Below are positions 42,625 through 52,142 of a DNA stretch of 56,923 bases, one piece after another. Position numbers and translations under genes: made by a program. Source of the DNA: Crocinitomicaceae bacterium (lineage in GTDB: Bacteria > Bacteroidota > Bacteroidia > Flavobacteriales_D > Crocinitomicaceae); assembly GCA_029238665.1 (NCBI GenBank), contig JAQWFQ010000033.1, forward strand, positions 1 to 56,923, given 5' to 3'. A model generated the notes under the pieces. It was given only the letters and a program-made list of their open reading frames with translations, searched no databases and was not told the DNA's origin. Each line of letters starts with the position of its first letter. Position 1 is the stretch's first letter.

Positions 42625-42663
42625 AATCTTTCATTACATTTGATACAATTGAAACATAATAGA

Positions 42664-43743
42664 ATGAAGAAAATAATTACGAAAAAATCACAAGAATTTC
42701 TTGAGAAATATTTGAATAATGCATCACCAACTGGGTTTGAATCAGAAGGGCAGAAGATGTGGTTGGACTATATTAGACCCAATATTGACGAATATTTCAC
42801 GGATAATTACGGCTCTGTTGTTGGTGTAATAAACCCAAAGGCAAAGTATAAGGTTGTTATTGAAGCACATGCCGATGAGATTTCTTGGTTTGTACACTAC
42901 ATTAACGCAGAAGGGTTTATTTACTTAAGACGAAATGGCGGTTCTGACCATATGATAGCCCCTTCAAAACGTGTAAACATTCATACAAATAAAGGGATTG
43001 TAAAAGCTGTTTTTGGATGGCCTGCAATTCATATGCGTCACCAAAAGGAAGAAACACCAAGCATGAAAAATATCTTCTTGGATTGTGGGTGTTCTACAAA
43101 AGAAGAGGTTGAAAAAATGGGGATTCACGTTGGTTGTGTGGTAACTTTTGAAGATGAGTTTATAACCTTGAACAAGAATCGATATGTAGGCCGTGCATTG
43201 GATAATCGCATGGGTGGATTTATGATTGCTGAGGTTGCTCGCCTTTTAAAAGCGCAAAAAACAAAACTGCCTTTTGGATTGTATATTGTTAATGCTGTTC
43301 AAGAAGAAGTTGGATTAAGGGGGGCGCAAATGATTGCTCAGAAAATTAAACCAGATGTTGCCATCGTAACAGATGTGTGTCATGATACACAAACACCAAT
43401 GGTGAATAAAATCCAAAATGGAGATTTGCACTCAGGTAAAGGGCCTGTCTTAACCTATGGTCCTGCAGTTCAGAATAACGTATTGAAATTAATTATTAAT
43501 GCTGCTGAGGAAAATAAAATCCCTTTTCAACGTGCCGCTGCTTCGAGAGCTACAGGAACAGATACAGATGCTTTTGCGTATTCAAATGAAGGTGTTCCTA
43601 GCGCTTTAATTTCATTACCTCTTCGCTATATGCATACTACAGTTGAGATGTGTAGAAAAGAAGATGTTGAAAGTGCAATCCAACTCATATTGGAATCTGT
43701 AAAGGCTATTAAAAACAATCACGATTTCCGATACCTTAAATAA
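42664..43743 (+). CDS. M42-family metallopeptidase (glutamyl aminopeptidase/endoglucanase-like)
   Basis: A 359-aa cytosolic aminopeptidase that needs two metal ions. ATG 42664 gives MKKIITKKSQEFLEKYLNNASPTGFES, matching the family start; an upstream ATG at 42640 is less likely. Metal ligands and catalytic residues are seen: EAHADEIS (His), RALDNRMGGFM (Asp), VNAVQEEVGLRGA (two Glu), VTDVCHD (Asp) and YMHTTVEM near the C-terminus (His). It follows the giant type B gene by ~40 nt, possibly on its own transcript. Confidence 0.93.
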   Translation: MKKIITKKSQEFLEKYLNNASPTGFESEGQKMWLDYIRPNIDEYFTDNYGSVVGVINPKAKYKVVIEAHADEISWFVHYINAEGFIYLRRNGGSDHMIAPSKRVNIHTNKGIVKAVFGWPAIHMRHQKEETPSMKNIFLDCGCSTKEEVEKMGIHVGCVVTFEDEFITLNKNRYVGRALDNRMGGFMIAEVARLLKAQKTKLPFGLYIVNAVQEEVGLRGAQMIAQKIKPDVAIVTDVCHDTQTPMVNKIQNGDLHSGKGPVLTYGPAVQNNVLKLIINAAEENKIPFQRAAASRATGTDTDAFAYSNEGVPSALISLPLRYMHTTVEMCRKEDVESAIQLILESVKAIKNNHDFRYLK

Positions 43744-43833
43744 GAATTCAATAATGCATTAATAATAGCGACTCATGGAATTGTAAATTTCTGCTGCTAT
43801 ACTTATATTTAACAGATACAAAAACAACTATTT

Positions 43834-45822
43834 ATGAAGAAAATTACCTATTTACTTTCTGCTGTATTATTTGCCTCAAGTGCGAGTGCTCAAATTTTTA
43901 CAGATGATTTTGAAGGATATGCAAGTGGAGATTATATCGGACCAGCATCAACTGAATGGACTACGTGGAGTGGAGCCGAAGGTGGAGCTGAAGACGTCCA
44001 GGTTACTACCAATGAGGCGTTAAGTGGAACAAATTCGATCTACTTCTCTTCAACGGCTACTAGTGGCGGACCTCAAGATGTTGTGCTTGATTTTGGACAA
44101 CAATACAACGATGGTATTTTTACATACGAGTCTGCATTTTTTATTGAAGCAGGAAAGAATGCCTATTTTAACTTTCAAGCAACTCCAGTAATTGGAACAA
44201 TTTGGGCAATGAATGTAAATGCTGAAAACGGAATGGTTAGTATTGATGATGGTATTTCGCCAAACCCTGTTGTAGGTTCTTATACAGATGAAACATGGTT
44301 TACATTAAAGATTGAAGCAAACTTAACTACAGGAAGGTGGTCTGCTTATATTGATGGGGCTTGCATTGGTGTTTGGACGAATGGAGTTGGATCAATTGCT
44401 TCGTGTGACCTTTATCCAGTTCTTAATAGTGGATTTTATGTAGATGACGTAATGTTTGATCATGTAGCGTATACACTTCCGACCTTAAATGCCTCAGTAA
44501 ATGGAATGAATATGGGAGGGGTTATCGCTGGTGTAAATGTATATCCAACTGTTACAGTTGCAAATGCAGGAACAACAACAATTAATTCATTTGATGTTAC
44601 CATCGATTATAATGGAACACAATATACAGAGAATATAACAGGGCAGTCGTTGGCTTCTCTAGGAACTATGGATGTTACTTTTACATCTCCTATACTTTTA
44701 GTTGCTGGGCAAATGGCGGCAACTCCAACAGTAAGTAATGTTAACGGAACTATGAATGACGACGATGCTACAGATGATAGTGCGTGTGGTGAAATTAATC
44801 CAGTTGTTCCTGCTCCAGGAAAAATTGTTGTTGGAGAGGAGGCTACTGGTACTTGGTGTCAATGGTGTCCAAGAGGAACTGTTGCTATGGATAATTTTGC
44901 CAATGATTTTGGTCCTTATTGGGCAGGGATAGCGGTTCATAATGGTGACCCAATGACAGATGCAGTCTATGATGCTGGCATTGGAACGTACATTAGTGGT
45001 TACCCAAAAGCATTAGTTGATAGAGGCCCACAAGTTGACCCTGGTTCAATGATGAATCAATTTTTAACTCGTCTACAAGTTGCTCCAACGGCATTAATTA
45101 CAAATATATCGTATTGGGATCCAGCAACGCGTGTATTGGATATTACAGTTACTGCAGACTTCCAGGCGGCGGCAGATAATACATTCAAGTTAGCTTGTGC
45201 AATTACAGAGGATGGTGTTACTGGAACAGGTAGTGGTTATTCACAATCGAATGCATATGCTGGAGGTGGTAATGGAGTTATGGGAGGATTTGAATTGCTT
45301 TCAAACCCGGTTCCTGCTGCAAGTATGGTTTATGATCACGTTGCAAGAGGTATTCAGCCTTCTTTTTTTGGAGATGCGAACTCTTTTCCAGCAGTTGTGA
45401 ACGTTGGAGAACAACATTCTAAAACATTTACATTTACCCTTCCTGCTGATTGGAATGAAGATAATATTCATATTATCGGAATGCTGATTGACCCGAATGG
45501 TAATATTGATAATGCTGGAAAAAATACCATTGCAAATAGTGCAGGCTTAGCTAGTTTAAATACAAATCCAGTTAAATCCTTTAACCTTTTCCCTAACCCA
45601 ACATCGACATCAGCTACAGTTGAGATAATTATTGAAAATGATGCTGAAGTTCAGTTGGCTATTTTTGATATGACAGGAAAAGAAATAACTGCTAAGGATT
45701 ATGGAACATTAACAACGACTTCAACAGTTAATGTTAACACATCATCTTTTGAGGTTGGTGTTTATATTGTTGAGTTAACAGTGAATAATGTTAAAATGAC
45801 TAAGCGTTTAATTGTAAAATAA
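43834..45822 (+). CDS. T9SS type A secreted protein with Omp28-like thioredoxin-fold region
   Basis: A 662-aa protein with signal peptide (residues 1-20, ASASAQ). Residues ~25-210 form a jelly-roll/lectin-like β-domain (FTDDFEGYASGDYIG). Residues ~330-560 resemble Omp28-type proteins: GEEATGTWCQWCPRGTVAMDNFANDF, with a CxxC (C-Q-W-C) redox-like motif, and SGYPKALVDRG. Residues ~580-662 are a type A sorting domain: NLFPNPTSTSATVEI, GVYIVELTVNNVKMTKRLIVK. It should be exported via PorV and attached to surface A-LPS. Substrate unknown; the CxxC could take part in disulphide chemistry or merely stabilise the fold. Confidence 0.9.
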   Translation: MKKITYLLSAVLFASSASAQIFTDDFEGYASGDYIGPASTEWTTWSGAEGGAEDVQVTTNEALSGTNSIYFSSTATSGGPQDVVLDFGQQYNDGIFTYESAFFIEAGKNAYFNFQATPVIGTIWAMNVNAENGMVSIDDGISPNPVVGSYTDETWFTLKIEANLTTGRWSAYIDGACIGVWTNGVGSIASCDLYPVLNSGFYVDDVMFDHVAYTLPTLNASVNGMNMGGVIAGVNVYPTVTVANAGTTTINSFDVTIDYNGTQYTENITGQSLASLGTMDVTFTSPILLVAGQMAATPTVSNVNGTMNDDDATDDSACGEINPVVPAPGKIVVGEEATGTWCQWCPRGTVAMDNFANDFGPYWAGIAVHNGDPMTDAVYDAGIGTYISGYPKALVDRGPQVDPGSMMNQFLTRLQVAPTALITNISYWDPATRVLDITVTADFQAAADNTFKLACAITEDGVTGTGSGYSQSNAYAGGGNGVMGGFELLSNPVPAASMVYDHVARGIQPSFFGDANSFPAVVNVGEQHSKTFTFTLPADWNEDNIHIIGMLIDPNGNIDNAGKNTIANSAGLASLNTNPVKSFNLFPNPTSTSATVEIIIENDAEVQLAIFDMTGKEITAKDYGTLTTTSTVNVNTSSFEVGVYIVELTVNNVKMTKRLIVK

Positions 45823-45840
45823 GAAATCATTAAATGAATT

Positions 45841-45872
45841 GAAAAGGGCGGCGTTTGTCGCCCTTTTCTTTG
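45841..45872 (+). terminator. Terminator after the Omp28-like gene
   Basis: GAAAAGGGCG (45841-45850) pairs perfectly with CGCCCTTTTC (45859-45868) around an 8-nt loop, followed by TTTG and more T. It ends the T9SS type A transcript and precedes the start of the next gene (45908). Confidence 0.85.
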
Positions 45873-45907
45873 TTTTAAACTCAAATAAAAATAGGTACTT
45901 TTGTTCT

Positions 45908-46483
45908 ATGAAATGGATAGGCGAACGTATTAGTTTTGTGCAAGACAAAAACAAGACAACAATTGTTATTCTCCCAGAAGACGTTACGTGGGTAAAAGCA
46001 GTAATGGGAGCTTGGGTTGCTATGTGGATTACAATAGGAGCAATAATTACTTGGGCTTATTTTGAACTTGTTCTATCTCAGCAAGAAAACATTATTTTAA
46101 TTGTGTTTATGGCGTTCTGGTTGTATTTTGCCCTTAAGGTTATTCGTTCTTTTTTTTGGCTATTGTGGGGTCGGGAACTAATTAAAATAGATGAGGTTTC
46201 TGTTTCGTATAAGAAATCGATAAAGGGATATGGCAAAGCAGGTGTTTATTATATCGAAAATATTACAAAAATTAAAGCAGTTGATGTAGAACCAAATTCC
46301 ATTCAATCTATTTGGGAGAAATCTCCTTGGGTAAAAGGGGGTGAGCGCATCGAATTTGAACACAAAGGTAAGTCCGTTCTTTTTGGACGAAAAATCAATG
46401 CTCAAGATGCGAAGTTATTGTTTCGATTGGTGTCTAAGCGCGTAGAAGAGCAAGCTAAAAAACTGAATAAGGCCAATCAATAA
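45908..46483 (+). CDS. Membrane protein of unknown function with two TM helices and PH-like tail
   Basis: A 191-aa protein starting at ATG 45908 (MKWIGERISF); an extension from 45839 would run through the terminator hairpin. Residues ~33-56 and ~62-86 form two membrane helices (AWVAMWITIGAIITWAYF; IILIVFMAFWLYFALKVI). Residues ~90-180 form a β-rich cytoplasmic domain with a terminal helix (DAKLLFRLVSKRVEEQA), similar in layout to small PH-like membrane proteins such as the one at 14.7 kb. No motif is known. It converges on the GNAT gene with a 7-nt overlap. Confidence 0.7.
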   Translation: MKWIGERISFVQDKNKTTIVILPEDVTWVKAVMGAWVAMWITIGAIITWAYFELVLSQQENIILIVFMAFWLYFALKVIRSFFWLLWGRELIKIDEVSVSYKKSIKGYGKAGVYYIENITKIKAVDVEPNSIQSIWEKSPWVKGGERIEFEHKGKSVLFGRKINAQDAKLLFRLVSKRVEEQAKKLNKANQ

Positions 46484-46911
46484 ACCTTCTCCATTAGGTA
46501 GTGTTGTAGTGTACCGAATAGCTTATAGCTCTTCTTTATTTTAGAATATCCAAGGTTTAAATAAAAGTCTACAGCATAATCACGGGCGTGTAAAATCATT
46601 TTATGATTTCCTCTTTTTAAAGACTTAGCTTCCACAGCATTCATAATTAATTTCCCAAACCCTTTTCCTTGACTGTCTGTATGAACAGCAACAAACCTAA
46701 CCTGTGAAATGCCAGCTTCACTTTGGTCAAGTCGTGCAATTGCACGAAGAATATCATTCTCGTATAGCGCAAAGTGTTGCCCTGCTAAATCACCATCATT
46801 TCGCTCACTTCCTAAGGGTTGGTCTAAAGGCTTGCGTAAGAGTTTATAGCGAAGATCATAGTATTTTTCCCACTCCTTAGGAGTTATTGGTTTTCGGATA
46901 TCAATTTTCAT
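46477..46911 (-). CDS. GNAT-family N-acetyltransferase
   Basis: A 144-aa protein with RPITPKEWEKYYDLRYKLLRKPLDQPLGSER at the start. The acetyl-CoA site VRFVAVHTDSQGKGFGKLIMNAVE has the Q-x-x-G-x-G signature, and MILHARDYAVDFYLNLGYSKI follows. It resembles ElaA/YjcF-type small acetyltransferases; the substrate is unknown. Its start overlaps the stop of the CoA-transferase gene (ATGA type), so the two are co-translated. Confidence 0.9.
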   Translation of the reverse strand: MKIDIRKPITPKEWEKYYDLRYKLLRKPLDQPLGSERNDGDLAGQHFALYENDILRAIARLDQSEAGISQVRFVAVHTDSQGKGFGKLIMNAVEAKSLKRGNHKMILHARDYAVDFYLNLGYSKIKKSYKLFGTLQHYLMEKVY

Positions 46912-47963
46912 TTAAAAACAACGGATGTTATACGGGATGTTTCAATACCGTCTATGGTTTCTTTTCGAATCAATTTTTGCGCTTTAGAAGTTTCAAGTAC
47001 TTCTTTTAACCCCTTTACCTTTCCGGCAGGTACGTGAAGTGTATGAAGTTTATTCAAAACATCGACACTGGTACGTGTTTTAATTTGATTTTGAAGTAAT
47101 TCTTGAAGTCTGGTTCTGTTCTTTACACGTTCTTGGTTGTTTTGAAAGCGTGAATCTAAAGTTAGTTCACTTATGTTTAAAACGGAACATAGTTTATTGA
47201 AGTGTGCATTTGATCCAATTGCGAAGGTAATTGTTGCGTTGTCGAGCGTGTCAAACAACTCTCCATATGGAGCGATGTTTGGGTGCAGGCTACCTATACG
47301 TTGAGGGATGTGCCCTTCCATTAAATAGTTACTGGCTTGATTTGCTAAGCTACTTAGTGCAGCATCATACAGAGAAACGCTAACGGAAGTTCCTTTTCCT
47401 GTCTTAGAACGTTCGAGTAATCCAATTAACAAGGCCTCTTTTAAATGGTGTGCTGCAAGAATGTCAATCATTGCAACGGGCATTTTAACAGGACCACTAT
47501 CTGGTGTCCCATTCATTGACATGAATCCCGTTTCAGCTTGTAATATTAGATCGTAAGCAACGCGATCACTGTTGTTTCCGTAGCCATTTATTTTACCAAT
47601 AATCAAAGCTGGATTAATGCCATGCAATGTTTGATCAAGGATATTTAGTTTAAGGTCATCCCCACGCTTAAAGTTGGTGATTAAAATGTCGGCATCTTTA
47701 ATTAATTCAAGAAACTGGGAGTAATCAGATTTTCTCTTTAAGTCTAATTTTAAGTAATCTTTTTGATAATTAATACTTGAAAAATAGGCTGAAATTGAAC
47801 CTGTAGCGTCTTCTGAAGGTAATTTCCAACTGCGTGTAACATCTGCATGTTCAGGGTGTTCAATTTTAATCACTTGTGCGCCAAGTTCTGCAAAGTAGCT
47901 CCCAACTGAAGGTCCAGCCAAAACAGAACTTGCGTCAATTACTTTTAAGTCATTCAGTATCAT
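46908..47963 (-). CDS. CaiB/BaiF-type (family III) CoA-transferase
   Basis: A 351-aa protein. DLKVIDASSVLAGPSVGSYFAELGAQVIKIEHP is the CoA-transferase III start. DADILITNFKRGDDLKLNILD and VAYDLILQAETGFMSMNGTPDSGPVKMPVAMIDILA form the family core with the aspartate in the YD motif that becomes acylated. It moves CoA between carboxylic acids; the substrate pair cannot be read from sequence. It is slightly shorter than the usual ~400 aa, as in the α-methylacyl-CoA racemase-like branch. It is followed by a GNAT gene with a 4-nt overlap. Confidence 0.9.
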   Translation of the reverse strand: MILNDLKVIDASSVLAGPSVGSYFAELGAQVIKIEHPEHADVTRSWKLPSEDATGSISAYFSSINYQKDYLKLDLKRKSDYSQFLELIKDADILITNFKRGDDLKLNILDQTLHGINPALIIGKINGYGNNSDRVAYDLILQAETGFMSMNGTPDSGPVKMPVAMIDILAAHHLKEALLIGLLERSKTGKGTSVSVSLYDAALSSLANQASNYLMEGHIPQRIGSLHPNIAPYGELFDTLDNATITFAIGSNAHFNKLCSVLNISELTLDSRFQNNQERVKNRTRLQELLQNQIKTRTSVDVLNKLHTLHVPAGKVKGLKEVLETSKAQKLIRKETIDGIETSRITSVVFK

Positions 47964-48013
47964 TTTTCCATTATCTTTTCTATTATCGAAGGTACTAAAA
48001 AGATGTCGTTAGT

Positions 48014-48021
48014 TATATTTG
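48014..48021 (+). promoter_or_regulatory. -7 promoter box for tex
   Basis: TATATTTG matches TAnnTTTG, 17 nt before the tex ATG at 48039. The -33 element is not clear. Confidence 0.45.
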
Positions 48022-48038
48022 ATGTTTAATAGAATATT

Positions 48039-50147
48039 ATGAATCAAGTAGACTTTATTCAAAAAAACAGTGGGCTTCTAGAACAATCAATCAAGAATGT
48101 GTTACACCTTTTTGATGAGGGCGCTACCGTACCATTTATTTCAAGATATAGAAAAGAAATGACTGGTGGAATGGATGAGGTTCAACTTGCGTTAATTCGT
48201 GATGAATTTAAGCGGTATACAAGTATTGTTTCTCGACAAAAAACAATATTAACTGCCATTGATGAACAAGGCAAGTTGACACAGGAATTAAAAGCATCTA
48301 TTCAGACGTGTTTTGACATGATAGCTTTGGAAGATCTTTATTTGCCTCATAAACTGAAACGGTTAACACGGGGAGAAAAGGCAAAGAAGCTAGGGTTGGA
48401 GCCCTTGGCAAAAATGATAATGTCACAGCGGGGTGGTAATCCAAATCAAATGGCAGAACGGTTTGTTAAAGGAACTGTTTTAGATCAAAAAATGGCCATT
48501 AGTGGAGCCAAAGACATTATAGCTGAATGGATTAATGAGAATTCGAATTTACGTGCTAGATTGAGGAGGCTCTTTGAACGCAAATCAACATTAAAATCAA
48601 AACTAATAAAGGGAAAAGAGTTGGATGGTGAAAAATACAAAGATTATTTTGATCATTCTGAACCATTAAGACGTTGTGCATCGCATCGATTTCTAGCCTT
48701 GTATCGAGCAAATCGAGAAGGGATAGTTTCGTTAAAAGCACGTCCAGAAAAAGAAGAGGTGTTGCATGAGCTTGAACGTTTTTTTGTAAAAGGAAAGGAT
48801 GCGTGTGGAGTTCTGGTGCAAGAAGCGTGTGGAGAGTCTTACAAGAGATTGCTTTGCCCTTCACTGGAAAATGAAGTTTTGAATTTTGCAAAAGAACGCG
48901 CAGACAAAGAGGCAATTTCTGTGTTTTCAAAAAACTTACGTCAATTACTATTGGCTCCACCGTTAGGAGCAAAACGTATACTTGCTATTGATCCAGGGTT
49001 TAGAACAGGGTGTAAAGTTGTTTGTATTGATCAATACGGAAGCCTGCTTACAAATGCAACACTGTTTCCACACCCTCCTCAAAAACAAAGTTCGAAAGCA
49101 GCAGCAAAAATTGCTCAGCTTGTTCAGGCGTATAAAATAGACGCAATTGCAATTGGTGATGGAACTGCAGGAAGAGAAACTGAACGACTGGTAAAGCACA
49201 TCCGATTTGATCGGTCTATTGAGGTATATGTTGTTCGTGAAGATGGAGCATCTATTTACTCAGCAAGTGCTATAGCGCGAAAAGAATTTCCAGATTATGA
49301 TGTTACTGTTCGAGGCTCTGTTTCTATAGGTCGAAGATTAATGGACCCATTAGCTGAACTGGTTAAGATTGATCCAAAATCAGTTGGTGTAGGGCAGTAT
49401 CAGCATGAAGTAAATCAAACGTTGCTAAAGGAATCATTAGATGATGTTGTTGTTTCTTGTGTGAATACTGTTGGTGTTGATGTAAATACGGCTTCGGCAT
49501 ATCTTTTAAGTTATGTCTCTGGTTTAGGACCAACATTAGCCGAAAATATTGTTCAGTACAGAACTGTCAATGGGAAAATTAATTCAAGAACAGATCTGAA
49601 AAAAATTAAACGTTTAGGAGATGGGGCATTTCAACAATCTGCAGGGTTTATTCGAATTCAAAATGGAGACAACCCCTTAGATAATTCTTCAGTTCATCCA
49701 GAAAGTTATGATTTTGTAAGAAGAATAGCGAAGTTTTATAAGGTCAATGTTACAGCTTTAATTGGAAATTTAGAGTTGCTTTCTTGCTTAAAACAAGCAG
49801 ATTTTCCTGAGGTCGACCGTTATACGTTTGATGATGTAATTTCAGAATTAAAAAAACCTGGTAGAGATCCCCGCGCACAAGCAAAAATACTGGAATTTGA
49901 TTCTCGATTAAAATCAATTGCTGACATTACCGTTGGAATGACATTGAAGGGAATTGTAACGAATGTGACAAACTTTGGCGCATTTATAAATGTAGGAATT
50001 AAAGAAAATGGTTTGATTCATAAATCCAATTTGGCTAATACATACGTTGAAGATCCATCACAATTTATTGCTCTGCATGAACATGTAGAAGTTCAGGTCA
50101 TTGAATTAGACCTTCAACGAAAACGAATAGGATTAAAAAAAGTATAG
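48039..50147 (+). CDS. tex: Tex-family RNA-binding transcription accessory protein
   Basis: A 702-aa protein, a usual Tex length. The N-terminal helical region has LLEQSIKNVLHLFDEGATVPFISRYRKEMTGGMDEVQL. The YqgF/RuvX-like domain (~315-440) has ILAIDPGFRTGCKVVCID and AIAIGDGTAGRETE. Then come the helix-hairpin-helix region (VDVNTASAYLLSYVSGLGPTLAENIVQYR) and the C-terminal S1 domain (~627-700, VGMTLKGIVTNVTNFGAFINVGIKENGLIHKS). Tex binds nucleic acid and affects transcription and RNA turnover. Single gene; it ends 1 nt before the convergent menC stop. Confidence 0.96.
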   Translation: MNQVDFIQKNSGLLEQSIKNVLHLFDEGATVPFISRYRKEMTGGMDEVQLALIRDEFKRYTSIVSRQKTILTAIDEQGKLTQELKASIQTCFDMIALEDLYLPHKLKRLTRGEKAKKLGLEPLAKMIMSQRGGNPNQMAERFVKGTVLDQKMAISGAKDIIAEWINENSNLRARLRRLFERKSTLKSKLIKGKELDGEKYKDYFDHSEPLRRCASHRFLALYRANREGIVSLKARPEKEEVLHELERFFVKGKDACGVLVQEACGESYKRLLCPSLENEVLNFAKERADKEAISVFSKNLRQLLLAPPLGAKRILAIDPGFRTGCKVVCIDQYGSLLTNATLFPHPPQKQSSKAAAKIAQLVQAYKIDAIAIGDGTAGRETERLVKHIRFDRSIEVYVVREDGASIYSASAIARKEFPDYDVTVRGSVSIGRRLMDPLAELVKIDPKSVGVGQYQHEVNQTLLKESLDDVVVSCVNTVGVDVNTASAYLLSYVSGLGPTLAENIVQYRTVNGKINSRTDLKKIKRLGDGAFQQSAGFIRIQNGDNPLDNSSVHPESYDFVRRIAKFYKVNVTALIGNLELLSCLKQADFPEVDRYTFDDVISELKKPGRDPRAQAKILEFDSRLKSIADITVGMTLKGIVTNVTNFGAFINVGIKENGLIHKSNLANTYVEDPSQFIALHEHVEVQVIELDLQRKRIGLKKV

Positions 50148-50148
50148 T

Positions 50149-51165
50149 TTAACCTTGGGGCTGACTAAGTGAAATAAACCCACGATTCACGACCAATCGA
50201 GAAGGAATATTGTTTGTGTAAAGCGACCCTGTACCTAGTCCTTGAGGTAGGGGGTTGTTGTATTGTGCTGTTAGCTGACATATTGCAGAGAGCCCAATGT
50301 TAGATTCAAGTGCAGAAGTAATCCACCAAGCTATGTTCAGTGATTCTGCAATTTCAATCCATTCTTGAGTACCACTAATCCCTCCGTGTAAACTTGGTTT
50401 CAGGATGATGAATTGTGGAACTATTTGCCTTAATAAGTTCACTTTCTCTGCGTATAAGTGAATGCCAATAAGCTCTTCATCCAATGCGATAGGGAGTTTT
50501 GTGTTTAAACAAAGCCTTTCCATTTCAGCCCATTGTCCAGCTTTTATAGGTTGCTCAATAGAATGAATGTCCAGCTCAGACAATATAGATAGTTTGTCGA
50601 GGGTTTCATTGGGAGAAAAGGCACCGTTGGCATCAACACGAAGCGTAATTTTATCTTTTGAATAAGATTTTCGAATGGATTTTAGCAGTTCTATTTCATC
50701 ATCAAAATTCAGCGCACCAATTTTCATTTTTAGTGTAGAAAAACCTGCTTTTAATTTGTCTTCAATTTGTGTACGCATAAACTCTGAACTGCCCATCCAG
50801 ATTAAACCATTGATTGGAATTTTTCGCTCTCCTCTTGTAAAGGCGTTGTCATAAAGAATTCCTTTCCCTCCATTTTTAAGGTCTAGAAGTGCCGATTCCA
50901 GACCGAATTTAATTGATGGCCATAAGTCCAAATTCAATTCGATATTACTACACAGTGCTGTGAGTTGTTCTTCATACGCTTCAAACGATTCGAAATCAGG
51001 AGACAGCCCTTTGATTACACTGCATTCACCGATGCCAATAATTTCAGGGGAATCAGTTTTCCAAAGCTCAATGAACCAAGCGTGTTTTTCGACTAAAATA
51101 CCTCGACTTGTTCCGCTTGGTTGTTTAAATTGAAATGTTTTCTTTGAAAATTTAGCAGCTATCAT
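50149..51165 (-). CDS. menC: o-Succinylbenzoate synthase
   Basis: A 338-aa enolase-superfamily enzyme of menaquinone synthesis that dehydrates SHCHC to o-succinylbenzoate. The active-site lysines lie in FSTLKMKIGALNF (K-x-K). Metal ligands are in LRVDANGAFSP (Asp), HSIEQPI (Glu) and IALDEEL (Asp/Glu). The second catalytic Lys lies in QFIILKPSLHGGISG. The menA end overlaps its start by 4 nt (ATGA), so it is second in a menA-menC unit. The other men genes are not present here. Confidence 0.92.
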   Translation of the reverse strand: MIAAKFSKKTFQFKQPSGTSRGILVEKHAWFIELWKTDSPEIIGIGECSVIKGLSPDFESFEAYEEQLTALCSNIELNLDLWPSIKFGLESALLDLKNGGKGILYDNAFTRGERKIPINGLIWMGSSEFMRTQIEDKLKAGFSTLKMKIGALNFDDEIELLKSIRKSYSKDKITLRVDANGAFSPNETLDKLSILSELDIHSIEQPIKAGQWAEMERLCLNTKLPIALDEELIGIHLYAEKVNLLRQIVPQFIILKPSLHGGISGTQEWIEIAESLNIAWWITSALESNIGLSAICQLTAQYNNPLPQGLGTGSLYTNNIPSRLVVNRGFISLSQPQG

Positions 51166-52064
51166 AACAGGAACAATAAAATAGTTGTGGTTAATGATAA
51201 GGCAAATGTTGTTAATGCGACTTTCTTTAACTCAGGGTCAAATTCTTTTGGATTTTTTACCTTCATTACTTTACGTAAATGAATGAATAGCAAAATGGAA
51301 GGGAGTAATACCAAAAAAGCAAGTGGTTGTCTAAGGTGATCTAGAAATAATGTTAACGAAACAAGCGCGGTTAGAACCAATAAAAGGTGGTAAATTTTAG
51401 CATTGCTTTGCCCTAACTTAACAACGAGTGTATTTTTGTTTGATGCTGCATCATTGTGATAGTCTCGCATGTTGTTGAGGTTTAAAACAGCAGTACTTTG
51501 CAACCCCACAAAAATCGCAAGCAGTAGGTTGACGTTTAAAAATGATTTTGCGTAAAGGGAGTAAACTCCGAGCACGCTTACGGCACCAAAAAAAATGAAT
51601 ACCATAATGTCACCCATTCCATGATAGCCATATGCTTTTTTACCAATGGTGTAGGTAATGGCTGCAATTACACACGTTACTGCTAGAATGATGTAGTAGA
51701 TGATAATTGATTTCGGCATGTCTGTAGCGCCAAAATAGATCAACATCATTGCAGATACTAGACTCAATAACGCAGTTAAAATAACAGCTGCTTTCATTGC
51801 TTTTTGAGAAATAATACCAGATTGAACTGCTCGTTCAGGGCCAATACGTTCCTTGTTGTCTGTGCCCTTCATTCCATCACCTAAGTCATTTGCAAGATTT
51901 GAAACAATTTGAAAAAGAATTGTTGTTACCATGGCTAAACTAAAAATAGTTGTATCCCAATAACCATTGTAGTGTGCAGCTCCTGAGCCCAATAAAATCC
52001 CAGAAAGTGAAAGCGGTAACGTTCTTAACCTCAATGCGCTAATCCAAGCCTTGTTTTTTGACAT
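51162..52064 (-). CDS. menA: 1,4-Dihydroxy-2-naphthoate polyprenyltransferase
   Basis: A 300-aa UbiA-family membrane prenyltransferase that attaches the polyprenyl chain to DHNA in menaquinone synthesis. About eight to nine hydrophobic helices are seen. Aspartate-rich motifs: SNLANDLGDGMKGTDNKERIGPERAVQSG (N-D-x3-D) and a second NLNNMRDYHNDAASNKNTLVVKLG. The ATG at 52064 lies four bases after a TACTTTTG box at 52076-52069, so the mRNA may start at or within the start codon. It overlaps menC by 4 nt. The MK made here would be the acceptor for NQR (inference). Confidence 0.94.
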   Translation of the reverse strand: MSKNKAWISALRLRTLPLSLSGILLGSGAAHYNGYWDTTIFSLAMVTTILFQIVSNLANDLGDGMKGTDNKERIGPERAVQSGIISQKAMKAAVILTALLSLVSAMMLIYFGATDMPKSIIIYYIILAVTCVIAAITYTIGKKAYGYHGMGDIMVFIFFGAVSVLGVYSLYAKSFLNVNLLLAIFVGLQSTAVLNLNNMRDYHNDAASNKNTLVVKLGQSNAKIYHLLLVLTALVSLTLFLDHLRQPLAFLVLLPSILLFIHLRKVMKVKNPKEFDPELKKVALTTFALSLTTTILLFLL

Positions 52065-52142
52065 AAAGCAAAAGTAACCAAAGTGCTTGTCTTTTTAGCT
52101 ATATGTTGTGCGTACATAGTAAAAAATATATATCTTCACCCT

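Noticed and set aside
48556-49199. Minus-strand frames inside tex (about 138 and 78 aa)
   Set aside because: They lie completely inside tex and show Cys/Leu-rich, low-sense composition with no matching family; they are shadows of the coding strand.
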